64,000 nt of DNA. It comes from Syngnathus acus (Eukaryota > Chordata > Actinopteri > Syngnathiformes > Syngnathidae). This document shows positions 1 through 12,885 of the stretch, in pieces; position 1 is the first letter of the stretch, and each line of letters opens with the position of its first letter. The position numbers and the translations under genes are program-made. The stretch is from the NCBI RefSeq assembly GCF_901709675.1, contig NC_051095.1:989001-1053000 (forward strand), read 5' to 3'. The notes beneath the pieces are model-generated. The model had not been told where the DNA came from, made no database searches, and saw nothing but the letters and a program-made list of their open reading frames with translations.

Positions 1-240
1 TGGTGGACGGACGAACGCATGGACGGATGGATGGAGGAACGAATGAATGGATTCAACAATTGTTTCTGAACGACTTTTTCCTCACGCTGTTCCTTGCGTG
101 CGAGCATTGGACACTAGTGGACAGTATAGAGGCCTCTGTCAGTATGTTATTTAATGTTCAGTTGCACGATGCCGGTTTCGTTTCGTTGCGTCGAGCGTTT
201 TGTATTTGTACCTCGAGCCTAATTGTTTTCTTTTTTTCAG
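1..240 (+). other. zbtb4: zbtb4 intron end (splice acceptor at 238-240)
   Basis: The stretch is non-coding. It opens with a degenerate GGAT/GGAC-type simple repeat (about 1-50) and ends in a T-rich tract followed by CAG at 238-240, a good splice acceptor for the large coding exon that follows. I infer that earlier zbtb4 exons, including the BTB-coding part, lie left of the window. Confidence 0.6.
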
Positions 241-3200
241 AATTCGGGTGCTGGTCATGGTGTCCGGGGTGAAGGAGTGGGACCCCCTCCACGTGGGTCT
301 GATTCACTCTCCTCTGAGTGAGCGACACCTGGCTTCCGGGTTAGCGCCTCCCTGCTCCTTCACACATTGTGTCGCCAAGGACGCCACTTGCCGCCGCCAG
401 AGTCAGTGCCAGACGCCTTTCACTCGAGTAAGCGCACAAGTCTTTCAGCCGCCCGGTGGCTCAAACCGGGCCAAACCAGACGCTCGAGGGGAACTCCGCC
501 AGCTGGAGATGAAGGGGAAAAGGCAGTGCGGTCGAGGAGAAGCCATGGAGGACAGGCTGGAGAGCGTGACGGACGGACCTAAGAATGCAAAAATCACCTT
601 AAGCTTCCCAGTCAGCGCCGGGCCCCTCCCGACCTCGTTGACGTCATCGGGCTTTTGCCGTAACGCCGCGTCATCCTCTTCCCCGCACAGACGCCGGCCT
701 TCCTCCAAGAGCTCCGACGAGGGGTCTCTATGGAAACTGGACTCCACCATGGACGTAAAGCACAGACCTTTCAAGCCCCCGAGGCGCGACAGTTCTCCGT
801 CCTCGTCGCCCTCCTCCTCCTCATCCCCCATGAGCGCCGCTCACGCGCTGATCAGGAAGGATCTCAAATCCCCGCCTCCGCTCAAGTGCTCCAAACTCTC
901 TCCGGAGACGCACTTTCACAAGACGGCGCCTGGATCTTCCAGCTCCTCTTCGGGGGGCAGCGGCGACGGCTGGGACGAAAGACACAAGTTGGCCAACGGC
1001 AGCGCTTTGCCCTCGCAAACGGCCCAGATCCTCTTCAGCCTGGGCGCCTCGGCCTACCAGAGGGGGGGCGGCGGCGACGCCGAGCGGAAGGAGAAAATAA
1101 CGGGCCGGCCGGCCGCCAAGCTGGGGAGCCCTCACGGACCCAGCCTGCACCCGCCTACGCTCCACCTCCCGCCCCCTCTGCCGCCGCCCCCTCCTCCCCC
1201 GTCCGAGGGGCTGACCGCACCCCCCCACTCCTCCTCCTACTCCCCCGGCGAAATCCTCAAGCCCGAGCTGATTTGCGGGGTGTGCCACCGGCTCTTCAGC
1301 TCAGCCTCCTCTCTCACTGTCCACATGCGGCTGCACCGCGGAAGCCGCGCCCTCGGCTGCCGCTTCTGCGGCAAAGTCTTCATCCACAGCAAGCGACTGC
1401 AGTCTCACGAGGCCTCGTGCAGAGCGCCGGGCCTGCCTTCCAGACTGGGGCCGTCTCTCGCCGTGCGGCCCAAGGAGGAGCCGCCCGAGGAGGGCCAAGC
1501 GCCGGCCGAGGGCGGCGACGCCGACCAGGCCGGGCCGGAGAGAAAAGCGGCCGGCCTGCTGGCGCGCATCCAAGGCAGCGACGACGACGGCGACGCGGCG
1601 GAGGCCGGCGAGCTCCTGGCCGGCGACGAGAGCCATTTCGTGAAGGTGGTGGACGGCAACGTCATCTACTTCTGCTCCGTGTGCGAGCGCTCCTACATGA
1701 CGCTGTCCAGCCTTAAGCGTCACTCCAACGTGCACTCGTGGCGACGCAGGTACCCGTGCCATTACTGCGACAAAGTCTTCGCGCTGGCCGAGTACCGCAC
1801 AAAACACGAGGTGTGGCACACGGGGGAGCGCCGCTACCAGTGCATTTTCTGCTGGGACGCCTTTGCTACCTACTACAATCTGAAAACTCACCAGAAGACC
1901 ATCCACGGCATCAATCCCAGTCTCATCTCCAGCGAGAAGACGGCCAACGGCGGCTACAAGCAGAAGGCAAACGCCCTCAAGCTCTACCGCCTCCTTCCCA
2001 TGCGCTCGCAGAAAAGACCGTACAAGACTTACAGCGACTCCCTGCATAACGGACTGCTGATGTCATCGGCCGACGCCCCTCCCCTGCCCGGCCTGGGCTG
2101 CGCTCTGGGACCCGGAGACCTACAAGGTTTCATCAGCGGCGTCAAGCCCGACCCCGACGGCTTTCCCGATGACGTCGCGGCCGCCGACCGCCCCGCCTCG
2201 CCGCCCTTTGCTCAAACCGACTCGGCCCGGCCTGAAAAACACGACGACGACGACGAGGCCCGTGACTCGGATCCGCCTCGGAGCGGCTCCAAAGTATCCA
2301 GCGGCGGCAAAAGCAAAAGTCACAAAGCCCTGAGAGGCGCCGAGCCGAGCGGCACGCCCTCCGTCATCACGTACGGACACGCGAAAGCCTCGGTCATCGT
2401 TCACGGAGCCGCCGTGTCGTCTTCCGTCATCGTCCACAGCAAGCAGGTCTCCCCTGGAAGTGAACAAAACCAGAAGCCTGAAATCAACGCCAGTCAGAGC
2501 TCCCACAAGGGCGGCGGCGCCGCAAAGTCATCCAAGAGACAACGGGACGGCTCGGACGGCCACAGAAAGCGCTCCCGAGACGGCTCCGATCCGACGAGGC
2601 GGGATACCGAGTCGGACGGCGGCTCCTTTTTGAAGTCCAGAAAGTCCCTGGGCAAGAACGAGCCGTCAAAGTCAAAGCAGCCGTCGCCGTCGGCGGTCAA
2701 AGAGACGGGCCCGCTGTGCCAGATCACCGTACGTATCGGCGAGGAGGCCATCGTCAAGCGCAGCATCTCCGAGACCGACCTTCGCCGATCTCCTCCCAAA
2801 AGCAAGAAAGGCGAGGCGTCTTCGCATCACCACAAACATCACGGCCACCGGCGAGCCAGCCGGGCGCAGGAAGAAGAAAGCAAGGAGGAGGCGGCGGTGG
2901 CGGAAAACTCCTCCGACGAGTCCAGGGAGTACAACTTTCGCCAAAAGGTCCGCGAGCAGGACAGCGACCACGACGCCGAGGACAACCTGTGGCGACCGTA
3001 CTACTCCTACAAGCCCAAGAAAAAGAGCCAGGCGCAGCTGCAGAGGTTCAAAAGCTGGCAGCGAAAGCTCAAGTTTAAGCGAGCTCTGCGGCTCAAGAGG
3101 AGGGCGGAAAAGCTGAGAAAGCGGGCCAAAAAGGAGACGGACAATTCGCAAGATGACGAGAAGCCGGCAGGGGACGAGAGAGAAGCCAAGCAAGCTAAGC

Positions 3201-5218
3201 TGGGTTGTCGTGACCTCGCCGCCGCCGCCACCGCACCTTCGCCGCCATCCCCCAAGCAGAAGGACCCTCTCGCCGCCGTCGCTCCTTCGGGACCCAAAAA
3301 GCGGCCCTGGAGCGACGCCGACGCGGCCGAATGCGCCACGTGCGGCTGCTGGTTCTCCAGCTCCGGCAAGCGGGACCAACACGAACTCAGTCACCTTCTG
3401 GAGTTCATGTGCCTGTTCTGCCGAGCCACGTTCCCCTCAAGGGACAAATTGGAAGACCACCAGAGGATCCAGCACCCCAAGCCCGCCGACACGCCCTCAG
3501 CACCCCCAAAAGTGGCCGACGCGCCCAAAGCCGAGGGCGGCGACCAGAAGGACGACCACGTCAACTCCAGTCCGTCTCGCCTGAGCAGGAGAGCGTTGTC
3601 GCGGCACACCTGCCCGCAGTGTCACAAAGTGTGCAAGACCTCCTCCGCGCTCAATCGCCACGTCCGACGTCACGAGCTCAGCACTTCTCCGGAGAGGGAA
3701 AAGGAAGAGGACGTCCCGGCGCCCCAAACCGCAGCCGTGAGCAGAGAGGCCGTCTCAGAGAAAGGCCAAGTCGTTTCAGTCATCAGCTACTCCACAGCAG
3801 AACCTCCTAAAACTGACCAACCTTCGTCGTCACCGGACCGTCGCGGCGAGCCGGCGACGCAACATCAGCAGGCGGGGACCGCCGACGAGCCCCAGGTGGC
3901 CGAGCGCGCCTACCCGGAACTCCAGAAGAAGCCCAGCCCAAAGACGAGCGAGATCCCGGCTAACCCGGCGCCGGTCGAAACCCGGCTGGCCCTGCCCCCC
4001 GCGCTCCAAAGCGTGCTGGTCATGAACAGAAGCGAATGTTTGGACTACCGCACCCCGGGCAAACGGAGCCTGGACAGAATGGCGAGCCCCGCGCGCAGCA
4101 CGCCGGCCCCCGGCGCCTCGGCTAATGTGCCCGTGACGCCGCAGACTAGAATAACCGCGGCTGCTGCTCCTCCTGTTTCCATGGCGACCGATCGGCGATT
4201 GGTGACACGAGACGGGGTCATTATGGACAGAGAGAGGCAGGCTCCGTGCTCTACCTTTGTGCACGCCAGCTACAAGGAACCCCTCCTAGCCCAAGATGGC
4301 CGAGTCCGCTCGCTGTCCTGCAGTCCGTCTCCCAACGAAGCACAAGACCTGACCATGTCCTCCATACTGGCTCGAGAGAGGGAGATGGAGAGACAAAGAC
4401 TACGAAAGCTGGAGAAACAGCGGGAAAGAGGGAAAGACCCGGAGAGGGTCCAGCACACCAGTCGACACGAACACACCCCAGCGGACCAAAAAGCTCTGTT
4501 AGTCCCCAAGGAGGAGCCTTTGAGTCCCGTGCCATCCCCGCAACACGTCCCCACCACCACCACCACCACGAATGGACCCCAGTTGCACAGGCGCACTCCA
4601 AAGTCCCCCTGCCGCCCTGGACTCTTAGCCGCGGCCAAGCAGCAGGTCCAAGAACTGGAGCGGCTCACGTTGTCCGGCGTGGGAGAACGTCCCTCCGCCC
4701 AGGCTCTCCTTCTCCCGCGGCCACCCAAAGCGCCTGAACCCGAGAGCCGGGACACCTCGAGCTTGCACGTGGAAGCGGCGCCGGTGTGCTATCCGATCCA
4801 GGAGTACCCGCTGCCCCTGATCGTGCCGGACGCCTACCAGCCAGCCAAGAAGCAAGAAGACAACCTGCTGGTGTCCTCCTACCCCGCCGGAGCGCTCCCC
4901 TTCGGCCCTCTGGGAAAGATGATGGTCCCGAACGGCGCCGACTTGGCCAAGCTGCCCTTCTATCCGGACCCGTACCAGCTCCTCTACGGGTCCCAGCTTC
5001 TGGCCTACCCGTACAACGTGGCGGCTCTTCCCGTGGCCCTCAACATGATGGCGCCCGGCGCGGACAAGGTGGAGCCTCTGCCCTTTCTGCCGGCCATCTT
5101 TAACTACGCCGCCGGCGCGGGACCCTACGTGGGTGGCACGCCGCACCCCCTGGTGGCCAACCCCAGCTTCTACGCCGCCGGCAAGAAGCAACGTGACGGC
5201 AGTGGCAAGAAACCATAG
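241..5218 (+). CDS. zbtb4: Zinc finger and BTB domain protein 4, large 3' coding exon (5' part outside window)
   Basis: ZBTB4 is a Kaiso-family nuclear repressor that binds methylated CpG. The frame is open from the acceptor at 240 to the TAG at 5216-5218, about 1650 codons. C2H2 fingers lie at about 1270-1335 and 1357-1420, then a Kaiso-type triple cluster at 1672-1890 (FCSVCERSYMTLSSLKRH, then PCHYCDKVF and QCIFCWDAF), and three more at 3330-3400, 3408-3475 and 3608-3675. Family hallmarks are KLYRLLPMRSQKRPYKTY after the triple cluster, LCQITVRIGEEAIVKR near 2715, WRPYYSYKPKKK near 2990, and a C-terminal FYPDPYQLLYGSQLL segment that matches ZBTB4 rather than ZBTB38. Low-complexity Ser, Pro and Asp runs and a CAC repeat near 4551 are present. 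No BTB domain is encoded here. The first ATG after the acceptor is at 257 but is probably internal. The fish protein is much longer than human ZBTB4 (about 1013 aa). Confidence 0.93.
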
Positions 5219-8200
5219 GACGCCGCCGCCGCGCCGAGTAGCAAGAAGGATCGGACCGGGGAGGAAAGGCTTGGCCAATGTTCCAGTGACGTAGCATCAC
5301 CTCCTCCCTCCCTCCCTCCCTCCCTTCCTCCCATCTTTGTTCCCTGCTGTTTTGCCGTAGTGTGCCGTAGTTCTAGAACTATTATCTCGAATATCCGAAT
5401 AACTAACTGCGGTCAGGGTGCATTTTTTTTTTTTGCAAGAGCGAATCGACTCAAAGCCAGTTATATGCACTACTTACAAAAATGTTGGGTGGCGGCAAAA
5501 TTTCGCATTTGAACGTCGGATGCCAGAGTCTCACCCAAAGGCGATTTTTGTGAGTAGTCAACCTTCGGCAGTTACGGGCGGCGAGCTCGGCAGATATCGA
5601 GGACGGTTCGCGCCGCGCCGAACGCGGCCCGACCCCGACACACGGCATTCCTTCCTTCTCTCGTGGGCGTCTAGAAGGGATACGTCGTCCGGAAGCGTGT
5701 ACGACGAGCGCTCTGGACACGCCCGTGCGACTGACGACACTGTTGGACGTGTATAGCATCGTTTCAACCTTTTTTTTTTTTTTTTTGTGCACAAAAACTA
5801 GTCACGTAGTGGTCACTCCAAGGGGGGCACTTGTAGCTGCTTTGGATATGTAGCTGGTCACTGGGTTAACAAATGCAGGCTGGTAAAACTATTGCACTTC
5901 CCTTCTTCATCTCATTTCCCTAACACGAGAGAGGAAATAAAAGGCCCCGCCCCCAATCCCCCCCACCCCTCCCCTTTTGGAGTAGATGGACAAAAAAACG
6001 AAATGGATTCAGGGTATTGAGTTATTTCTAGGCTTGGAAAAATGAGGTTGAGCTCAACAGCCAAAGCGATGCCTGGACCCCCCTGCCCCTCCCCCGCCCC
6101 CACGTGGTTCTGTTATCTCTTGTATCTTCAATGATGTTGCTGGTTAAGCCCCGCCCCCTCCCTCTTGCTGAGGGGCGGGGGGGGCCTGAACCTCAAAATA
6201 TGAATGTAAATTTGAATCACACGGTCAATGAAGTACAGCTGTGTTCTGCGAGACGATGACAAATCCTTTTGAGCATTTCTTCGACATCTTTGAGATCCAA
6301 TTCAAGGTCCGCACGTACACGTTCTCGCTCTTTGCCCTCACTTTGAAGAATTCAGCACACTAGTGAAGCGACTCGTAATATTTTCCCAGCATTCTTTTAA
6401 TACGTTTTCAAAATAATTCATTTTTTGACAACTGAATAGCTTTAAAGTTTGAGTTTTCAGCCCATTTTATTATTTATTTGTTTTGTTTTACACGTTAGCA
6501 AAACATAAGACAAAGATAATGACGTTCAAAATAATTGGCTGATTTTTGCCATGTTTTTGGCCAATTTATTTATTTTTACACATCAAGAGATGAAGATGAC
6601 GTTTAAACCACCCCCCTCCCTAAAACAAATAACATAAAATCTGTAAAAATTTTTGGAACGTCACTAGTAGTAAAACTAGCAGTTGTCAACTATTGCACAA
6701 TTTCACAGCGCCCCAACATCACCCTTAAAAGCATTTTTCTATTTGCTGGTATTCTTTATCATCACAGCGAATGGTAGGAATGGTAGTCAAGATGCAAAAT
6801 AGAAATACTATTCAAGTATAATTGAAATGCAGTCAAATAACTGCGCTCTTATGATCATTGTTTTCCAAAATTGTGTTCTTGCACTGTACGCACTTTTAGA
6901 CACTTTAGTAAGCTATTTTGATTTCTTTATTATGCTTTGAATTACATTTTGTGAAGCGTTATGTCGTTGATGAAATTTGCTTTAATCGGTGAATCCAATT
7001 TTTTTTTTTAAACCACCCGTCGGTACTGGGAAACGTCGAAACAATGTGAACATTTTTCAAATCTCATTAAGCCCCTCCCCCTTTGGATCCCCGAGTCACG
7101 TGACTTGGACGGCGGATCTTAAACTGGATTTCGAGGATGCGGACGAGATGCTCAAACGGCTTTTTTTTACGAGACACGGTTTCAGTTGGTTGTTTTTTTT
7201 TGTTTGTTTGTTTCATACACGTAAGCTATTACAGAACAATATAAGAGTCTGGTATGCGTATATACAAACAGTAGTGCTAGCAACACGTCAGTTCCACGAA
7301 AGCATGAGCGCCACTTGCTTCCTAACCGTCTCTACGCTCGGCAAATCTTGACACTGTGCGCACAGCTTTTTTTGTTGTTGTTTTTTTCTCGTTCCCGTCT
7401 CAATCTTCCCTATCGGTCTAGTTTGGTTCTGAGTTGGCCCAACTCCACCGGGTGTTTTTTTTGTTTTTTTGTTTTTTTCAGGGGTGAGCGGTTAAGCGAT
7501 GAGGAAAAACCAAAAGTCACAAAGTCAGCATATCCCTCGGATACTCGCAATACGGGCCACCTGTTGTTATTTTATTTTGTTTTTGTGTGTGTTACAAAGA
7601 AGAAAAAAAAAAGAAAAAACAAAAGAGAAAAAGGCTGTCCGTCTCCGAGGCAATATTCCAATCCATTCCTGTAGCTGTGTTTTTGGACCATGGTTTTCTT
7701 ATGTCACACAGACCAAAAGCATGCCAATGGACTCGTATCGTAGTGACTGGACTGGAACCTGGTGGTGTTATACAACTCGTCTACTGTACGTTTTCGTTGA
7801 AATGAATGTGCCTCTGCTTTGATATTTAAATCATTATCTCCAGTTCAGATATCTGCCAGATTTCCCATGTTTAAGGTGCCTTGTTACGGCATAAGAAATT
7901 AGATTTGTAAATGAACGTTTTTTTTTTCTTCCGTTCCTTTAGATATCATTTGGAGATAGATCTGCCGGCTTTGTCCGCTATGAAGCTGTTCCTAGATGTA
8001 GGGGTGTGGCTAAATGTTTTTTTTGGGGGGGGTATCATATATCATGTCTAGGGTAATACTGTGCCATAGAGAGCCCTCAAAATATGTCAGTTATTTTTGG
8101 GGGAAAGAAAAAAAAAACAGATGTTTTTATGTTGCCTGAGGACTTTGTCTTTAGATTTGATACAAAGGCTCGTAGCCTCAGCTCTCCCAAAGTCTGTAGT

Positions 8201-8310
8201 CTCCTTTTCCCGTAACTCTTCTTGACCCCCGACTGCCCGCCCTCGCCCCCCCCCCCCTTCTGTCTCTTTGCTGCAATCAAACAAAATAAAGTATTAACCT
8301 GATGACCCAA
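5219..8310 (+). other. zbtb4: zbtb4 3' UTR (inferred) with poly(A) signal
   Basis: About 3 kb without a supportable gene. It contains a TCCC-type simple repeat (5304-5330), several poly(T) runs and GC-rich tracts near 6070-6190. AATAAA occurs at 8285-8290, followed by GT-rich sequence, which fits the end of a long 3' UTR. Short open frames here show no recognisable domain. Confidence 0.5.
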
Positions 8311-8348
8311 TGATATTGTATAGTTGTTATGTTAGTCTTCCGTGCGTT

Positions 8349-8462
8349 TCACTCCTTCGCTGCCATTGACGAGAATAAACGTCAAACATCACTTTGTACC
8401 AAGCTGCCATTGACAAGAATTGACGTCCGACATCACTTTGTACTAAGATGGCAGTGAATGAG
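8349..8462. repeat. Two tandem copies of a ~50-bp fish dispersed repeat
   Basis: Two adjacent imperfect copies share the core GCTGCCATTGACRAGAAT followed by CATCACTTTGTACYAAG. The tract ends in GGCAGTGAATGAGTTAA. The motif resembles the common fish repeat built on 'cactgccattgacg'. It separates zbtb4 from shbg. Confidence 0.6.
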
Positions 8463-9101
8463 TTAATACTCCCGTTATATATTGTATATGGCAAATTTTA
8501 GTTGAATTAAAAATCTCTTTCAAATGACAACATTTGACATATAATTGATTTAATTGGTTAATTTAGGAAAAGTCTTCCTCAATAACTGCTGAATGTTTAG
8601 TAGTGTAAAACAACAATAAAGTATTGAAAACTTGACTTTATATTACACATTTATTATTATTGAATGATGAGCAAAATTTCTTGTGCAAAATGAAAAATAA
8701 AGAATAGTAGATTTTAAAATATGTGCTTTTAAATATTTTATTTTGTCAAACAAAATTCCCATTTAAATTGGAAATTTCAACTATAGATATAAAATCATTT
8801 GAATCAGCAATTGCTTTATTCAGTGTCAAAGAATAATTTTCTTTTTAAACACCTGACTTCTCTATAGCTTCCAACACACGTTGGCAGAGGTGAAACCGCT
8901 ACCACGGTAAGCGTCCTTCACAGCTTTGCCGCCGGCCGCTGCCCTTTGAGTTGATAAACTGTGTGTTGTCCCCATTTGTTTATTCTGTTTGTCACCAAGT
9001 CCAAATCAATACAGCGCCAGCCCTCTCGCCCTCTGGACTGGCGCACAGTCCAGGACTACACACTCCTTGGGAACCTTTTGGAAAGCGGCGAGACTGGCAC
9101 G
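8463..9101. other. Intergenic AT-rich spacer and shbg 5' region
   Basis: 8463-8870 is AT-rich with no open frame of interest; a second AATAAA near 8614 may be an alternative zbtb4 poly(A) site. From 8870 to 9101 the composition becomes GC-richer, as expected for the shbg promoter and 5' UTR. I see no convincing TATA box. Confidence 0.4.
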
Positions 9102-12100
9102 ATGATGGCGACTGGACCACTGCTGCTAGCTTTGAGCATCACGGCACTGGCGTGGGGAGTGCACGGGAAGGTACAGTACGTCTGCAGTCAACCCCAGGTT
9201 ATAAATGTAGAATATTGTGTGACCCTTAAAAAAAAAATATATATATATGATCATTTGAACTTTAAAAATTAAAATGGTGTTTGAAAAGTGTCATGGAAGG
9301 CAGTTGGAGACACTTTGATGTGTAAATTGTGAAGAGCCACATCCCCAGTTACGAGGGTGTGCACACTTTTGCAGCCACCTTATCTCTGATGTTTATTATT
9401 ACTTCACCTCTGGATAAGATGGTTTTTTTCTGATTGAGTGTAAAGGTTAAAGGTTATATTAATACTTGGCCTCTTTTTTATGTCACAAACATAGTATTTG
9501 ATTGGGGGGGTGTAGACTTTTTATATGCATTATTTATTGTAAAACGACATAGGCTGATGGCCCTGGATGATTGTTTGTTTTCAGAAAGATGTATCGGGCA
9601 GTGCCGCCGTGTACCTGGGCCAGTCGAGAGACGCGTGGAAGCCGCTTATTCACATCACAGTCAACCTTACCAAAATAAGAGAGTGAGTGCATGAACGTGT
9701 GCGTGGGCGCGTTAGGTCATGCCTCCGTTTGGGATTGTTTGTTCATTTTTAAAATACATTCTATCATTTAAAATACATATTATGATGTAATATAAAAAAA
9801 TATATAATACGTATAATGTTAAAAAAAAAGGCATTCTATATTATAAAATGTATGTTATAATATAAAGAATATAATCAATCAAGATTTTAAAAATAATTGT
9901 TAACTAAGTTTGAGATCCTGTTGATCATTTCCGGGTTCTCCTGCCGTGACCCTTTTTATGCTCTTGTTTAGCATCAAGTCGTCCTTTCAGCTGAGGACGT
10001 ACGACCCGGAGGGGATCATCTTCTACGGGGACACCAAAGATGGTAAGGACTGGTTCATTTTGTCCCTGAAAGACGGCATCCCGCTCATGCAGATCAGCCG
10101 CAGCGGCGTCCTCGTCAACGTGGCGGGCGGGCCCAAGCTCAACGACGGGCGGTGGCACACGGTGAGTAACGGCACGGCACGTTTGCTCCGTCTGCAATGT
10201 ATTGGCAGCGCTTTGCTTCTTTCCACATTTTGCTATGTTCAGTCTCAGATCACAAGGCCCATACGTAACAAAATGTGGAACCGGTGAAATCCTCTGATTG
10301 CACTTTTTTTCTTCCTTACCCTGGTCAAGCTGGAGCTGAGCAACCACGGCCATTTTGTAGTCCTGGACGTGGACGGCTCGCGGGGGCTGTTCATGGGTGT
10401 CAGGTCCGACACCTTGGAGGAGGTGATTTCGGGGTCCCTTCGACTGGCACTTGGCGGGATCCTGATTCCGAGAGAGAGATTGTTTGTTGAGGTAGTGCAA
10501 GACGGCGGTCTGTTGAAGACCCTGTAAAGTCATTTTTGTGATTTCTTGAAATGCATTTGAAGAGAATTGTTAAGACACGGACGGCCTGGGCGGGGCTAAA
10601 ACCGAGCCGCATGTAGGCCATCTGAAAGTCGTCATTCCCTCTGTGGCTATCCACACAACAGACACTTAGGGGAAAGTTAGCTGTTGATTAGCTGTTAGCT
10701 GTTTGCTAGCCGACCAGCTCCCTGCTAAAAATCAAAAAGCAAGCTTTTTGTTTTCATACTGGTTTTGCCGGTGTCACGAACGAGACGAGCAAAGGCAGCA
10801 CAGGGTCTTTCAAATGCCTGTTTTTTGTCTTTGCAGTTTGAGCCGCAAATGGACGCCTGCGTGCGGGAAGGCCGCTGGCTTAACCTCAGCATCCCCTGGG
10901 AGACGGATGCCGAAGAGCTCCGGCCGTGCTATCAAAACATCCGACCGGGCAGCTTCTTCCCCGGGAACGGATTGGCCATTGTCAACGCATCAGGTGTGAA
11001 AACAAAACCGGATTGGAGTTGGCAGTAACAAGGCTTGCTCTGATCGACCAATCAGAAGACGGAAACGTGCTGATGTCATCAAGGGCCAGTGCTCTGGCCC
11101 TGCCAGGGTGAAACTGCCATCCGATTGGTGAACAAAATATTGCAACTACATCGTTTACATCCACCAGCACGACTGATTTTGATTCTTGGGCAGATTAGAT
11201 TGACATGGCAACACATAGAGGCGGAAATCGGATTGGACAAGAAAAATCTAAATGTCCTCCCGCTTCGAAATCAGGGTATTTCATGGACTCAGTCATGTCA
11301 TTTTGTGTCTCTTGAGCAGTCCTGCAGGCAGACCCCGAACGCAGTGTGACGATCGAATTGTGGGGAGATTTCACGAAAATGGACGGGACTATCTTAAGCG
11401 TCAGGACTCCTGGACAACCGCTCGTGTTTTCTTTGAGTGCCCATAATAACACAAAGGTATGCACGTGAACGGAGATATTTTCAGGAATAGCCAGACAACC
11501 AAAGATTGACACTTTTTTTTTCCCAATTTGCAGATAGTAACACTCTTATTCGGTGGTCATGTCCTGAGTCTGAAAGACAACTTCAAGAGGCTGGCCATGA
11601 CCTTTGGAACCGATTCGCTAGAAGTGAGACACGGTGGAGATGAATCACATTTCCTCAGCCCGCTTAAGAATTCCGGGCTGTTGGACGAATTGAGAGGAAG
11701 CCACATTGCCATCGGCGGCCTCCTTGGTAAGATTCAGAAATACAGCTCGACTTACGAACGAGTTTTGGGATCGCAAGCCGTCCGAGCCGAAAGTATTTCA
11801 GTGCGTTGGACAAGGTGACACAACAACTCACAAATGAACCTCATTATGAAAACAAATGTGTACCTTCAGCTACACATTGACAAAAGCATCTTTCAGTTGT
11901 AATGACATTATTAACCACTAGATGGCAGGAATTGAAGTAAGGTTCAGGTGATTTTAGTGAAACCGATTAAATTCACGTCGTCGCAGAACGGTCATTCACT
12001 GCGCCGCTGTCCTTACTTTGCTCCTCAGGCGAAGACGACGCCGGCTCCCACTTCTTGAAGGGCTGCCTGGAGAAGGTCCAGATCCAAGGAAAGGATGTGG

Positions 12101-12156
12101 ACTTTGATCGGGCTATCAAACACCAGTCCATCTCCTCTCACAGCTGCCCCATATGA
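9102..12156 (+). CDS. shbg: Sex hormone-binding globulin
   Basis: Secreted plasma carrier of androgens and oestrogens. Eight coding exons: 9102-9170, 9585-9682, 9972-10161, 10330-10491, 10837-10993, 11320-11456, 11534-11726, 12029-12156; phases close to 377 aa. Two in-frame ATGs open the gene (9102, 9105), followed by a hydrophobic signal peptide ending near AWGVHG. The first laminin-G-like domain carries SSFQLRTYDPEGIIFYGDTK, LNDGRWHT and LRLALGG, the core of the steroid-binding LG domain, and keeps the Ser-Ser-Phe stretch around the ligand-contacting serine of mammalian SHBG. The second LG domain ends LKGCLEKVQIQG, and the C-terminus is SISSHSCPI, equivalent to THSCP in mammals. Length fits the family (about 400 aa precursor). 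It sits between zbtb4 and neurl4, as expected from 17p13.1 synteny. The main uncertainty is the exon 4 acceptor (CAAG at 10326-10329). Confidence 0.93.
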
Positions 12157-12272
12157 ATCACAAGCATTTGGTCTTGCTTAGCAAAAGACTACATAATTCA
12201 GACTTTTGATACTGACATATTTGGGATAACTGTACTAGCTAGACTCTAAATTGTTAGCCATGTACAATAGTG

Positions 12273-12278
12273 AATAAA
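12273..12278 (+). promoter_or_regulatory. shbg: shbg poly(A) signal AATAAA
   Basis: AATAAA lies 117 nt after the shbg stop codon in AT-rich sequence. It would give a short 3' UTR. Another AATAAA-like site near 12465 is a possible alternative. Confidence 0.6.
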
Positions 12279-12299
12279 ATGCTTTAATCTTGGACCAAG

Positions 12300-12885
12300 C
12301 TGATAATGTGTGGCGTTCCTGCTCCCTCTAGTGGATATTTTAATATAACGTTTAGATTACGTCATTCGTTCTTCGAGTAACGCTTTAATAATTCTTTATA
12401 GGATAGGTTCTATTTGTTGCTTTATATACATATAAAACCGAATCTTTGTCCTGGTAAATTTCTAATAAAATGTTCACCCTCAAAGTAAAATATGAAATGA
12501 CCAGGCGTGGCTCAATTTTATTATTGAACAATCATTTTTATTATAGGTTAGAATGTTTATCTACAAAATAATTTTTTTATGGGCAAAAAAAAATCAATTC
12601 ACATAAACATACATATAATTTACATATACTGCGCTAATGTAATGAAAGTAAATAAAAACTGATACTGAAGCGATGAAAAATAAAATGAACGAATATTTTA
12701 CAGCAAGGCACTCATTTATGTTAGTTACAACATTTATGTAGGTTGAAAAAGCAAAATAAACCCTTGAAAAACAGACCACAATTCAGGAGTAAACAGCGGT
12801 CGGGCGTTTGCCGTAAATGAGCCTTTGCTATGACGTCACCGTCGCAACCCTGCGTGATGTCGTGCAAACTGGCCGCCCCCTAAAG
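12300..12885. other. shbg-neurl4 spacer and neurl4 promoter region
   Basis: Mostly AT-rich without a gene. The last ~100 bases before the neurl4 ATG become CG-richer, consistent with a promoter and short 5' UTR. The sequence just before the ATG (AAGATGGCGG) resembles a housekeeping start context. Confidence 0.4.

Noticed and set aside
2672-3394. 240-codon open frame opposite zbtb4
   Set aside because: It is a shadow of the GC-rich zbtb4 coding frame, with no independent domain or splice signals.
10042-10046. GTAAG inside shbg exon 3 as a possible donor
   Set aside because: The frame continues through it with conserved SHBG residues (DWFILSLKDG). The real donor is at 10162.
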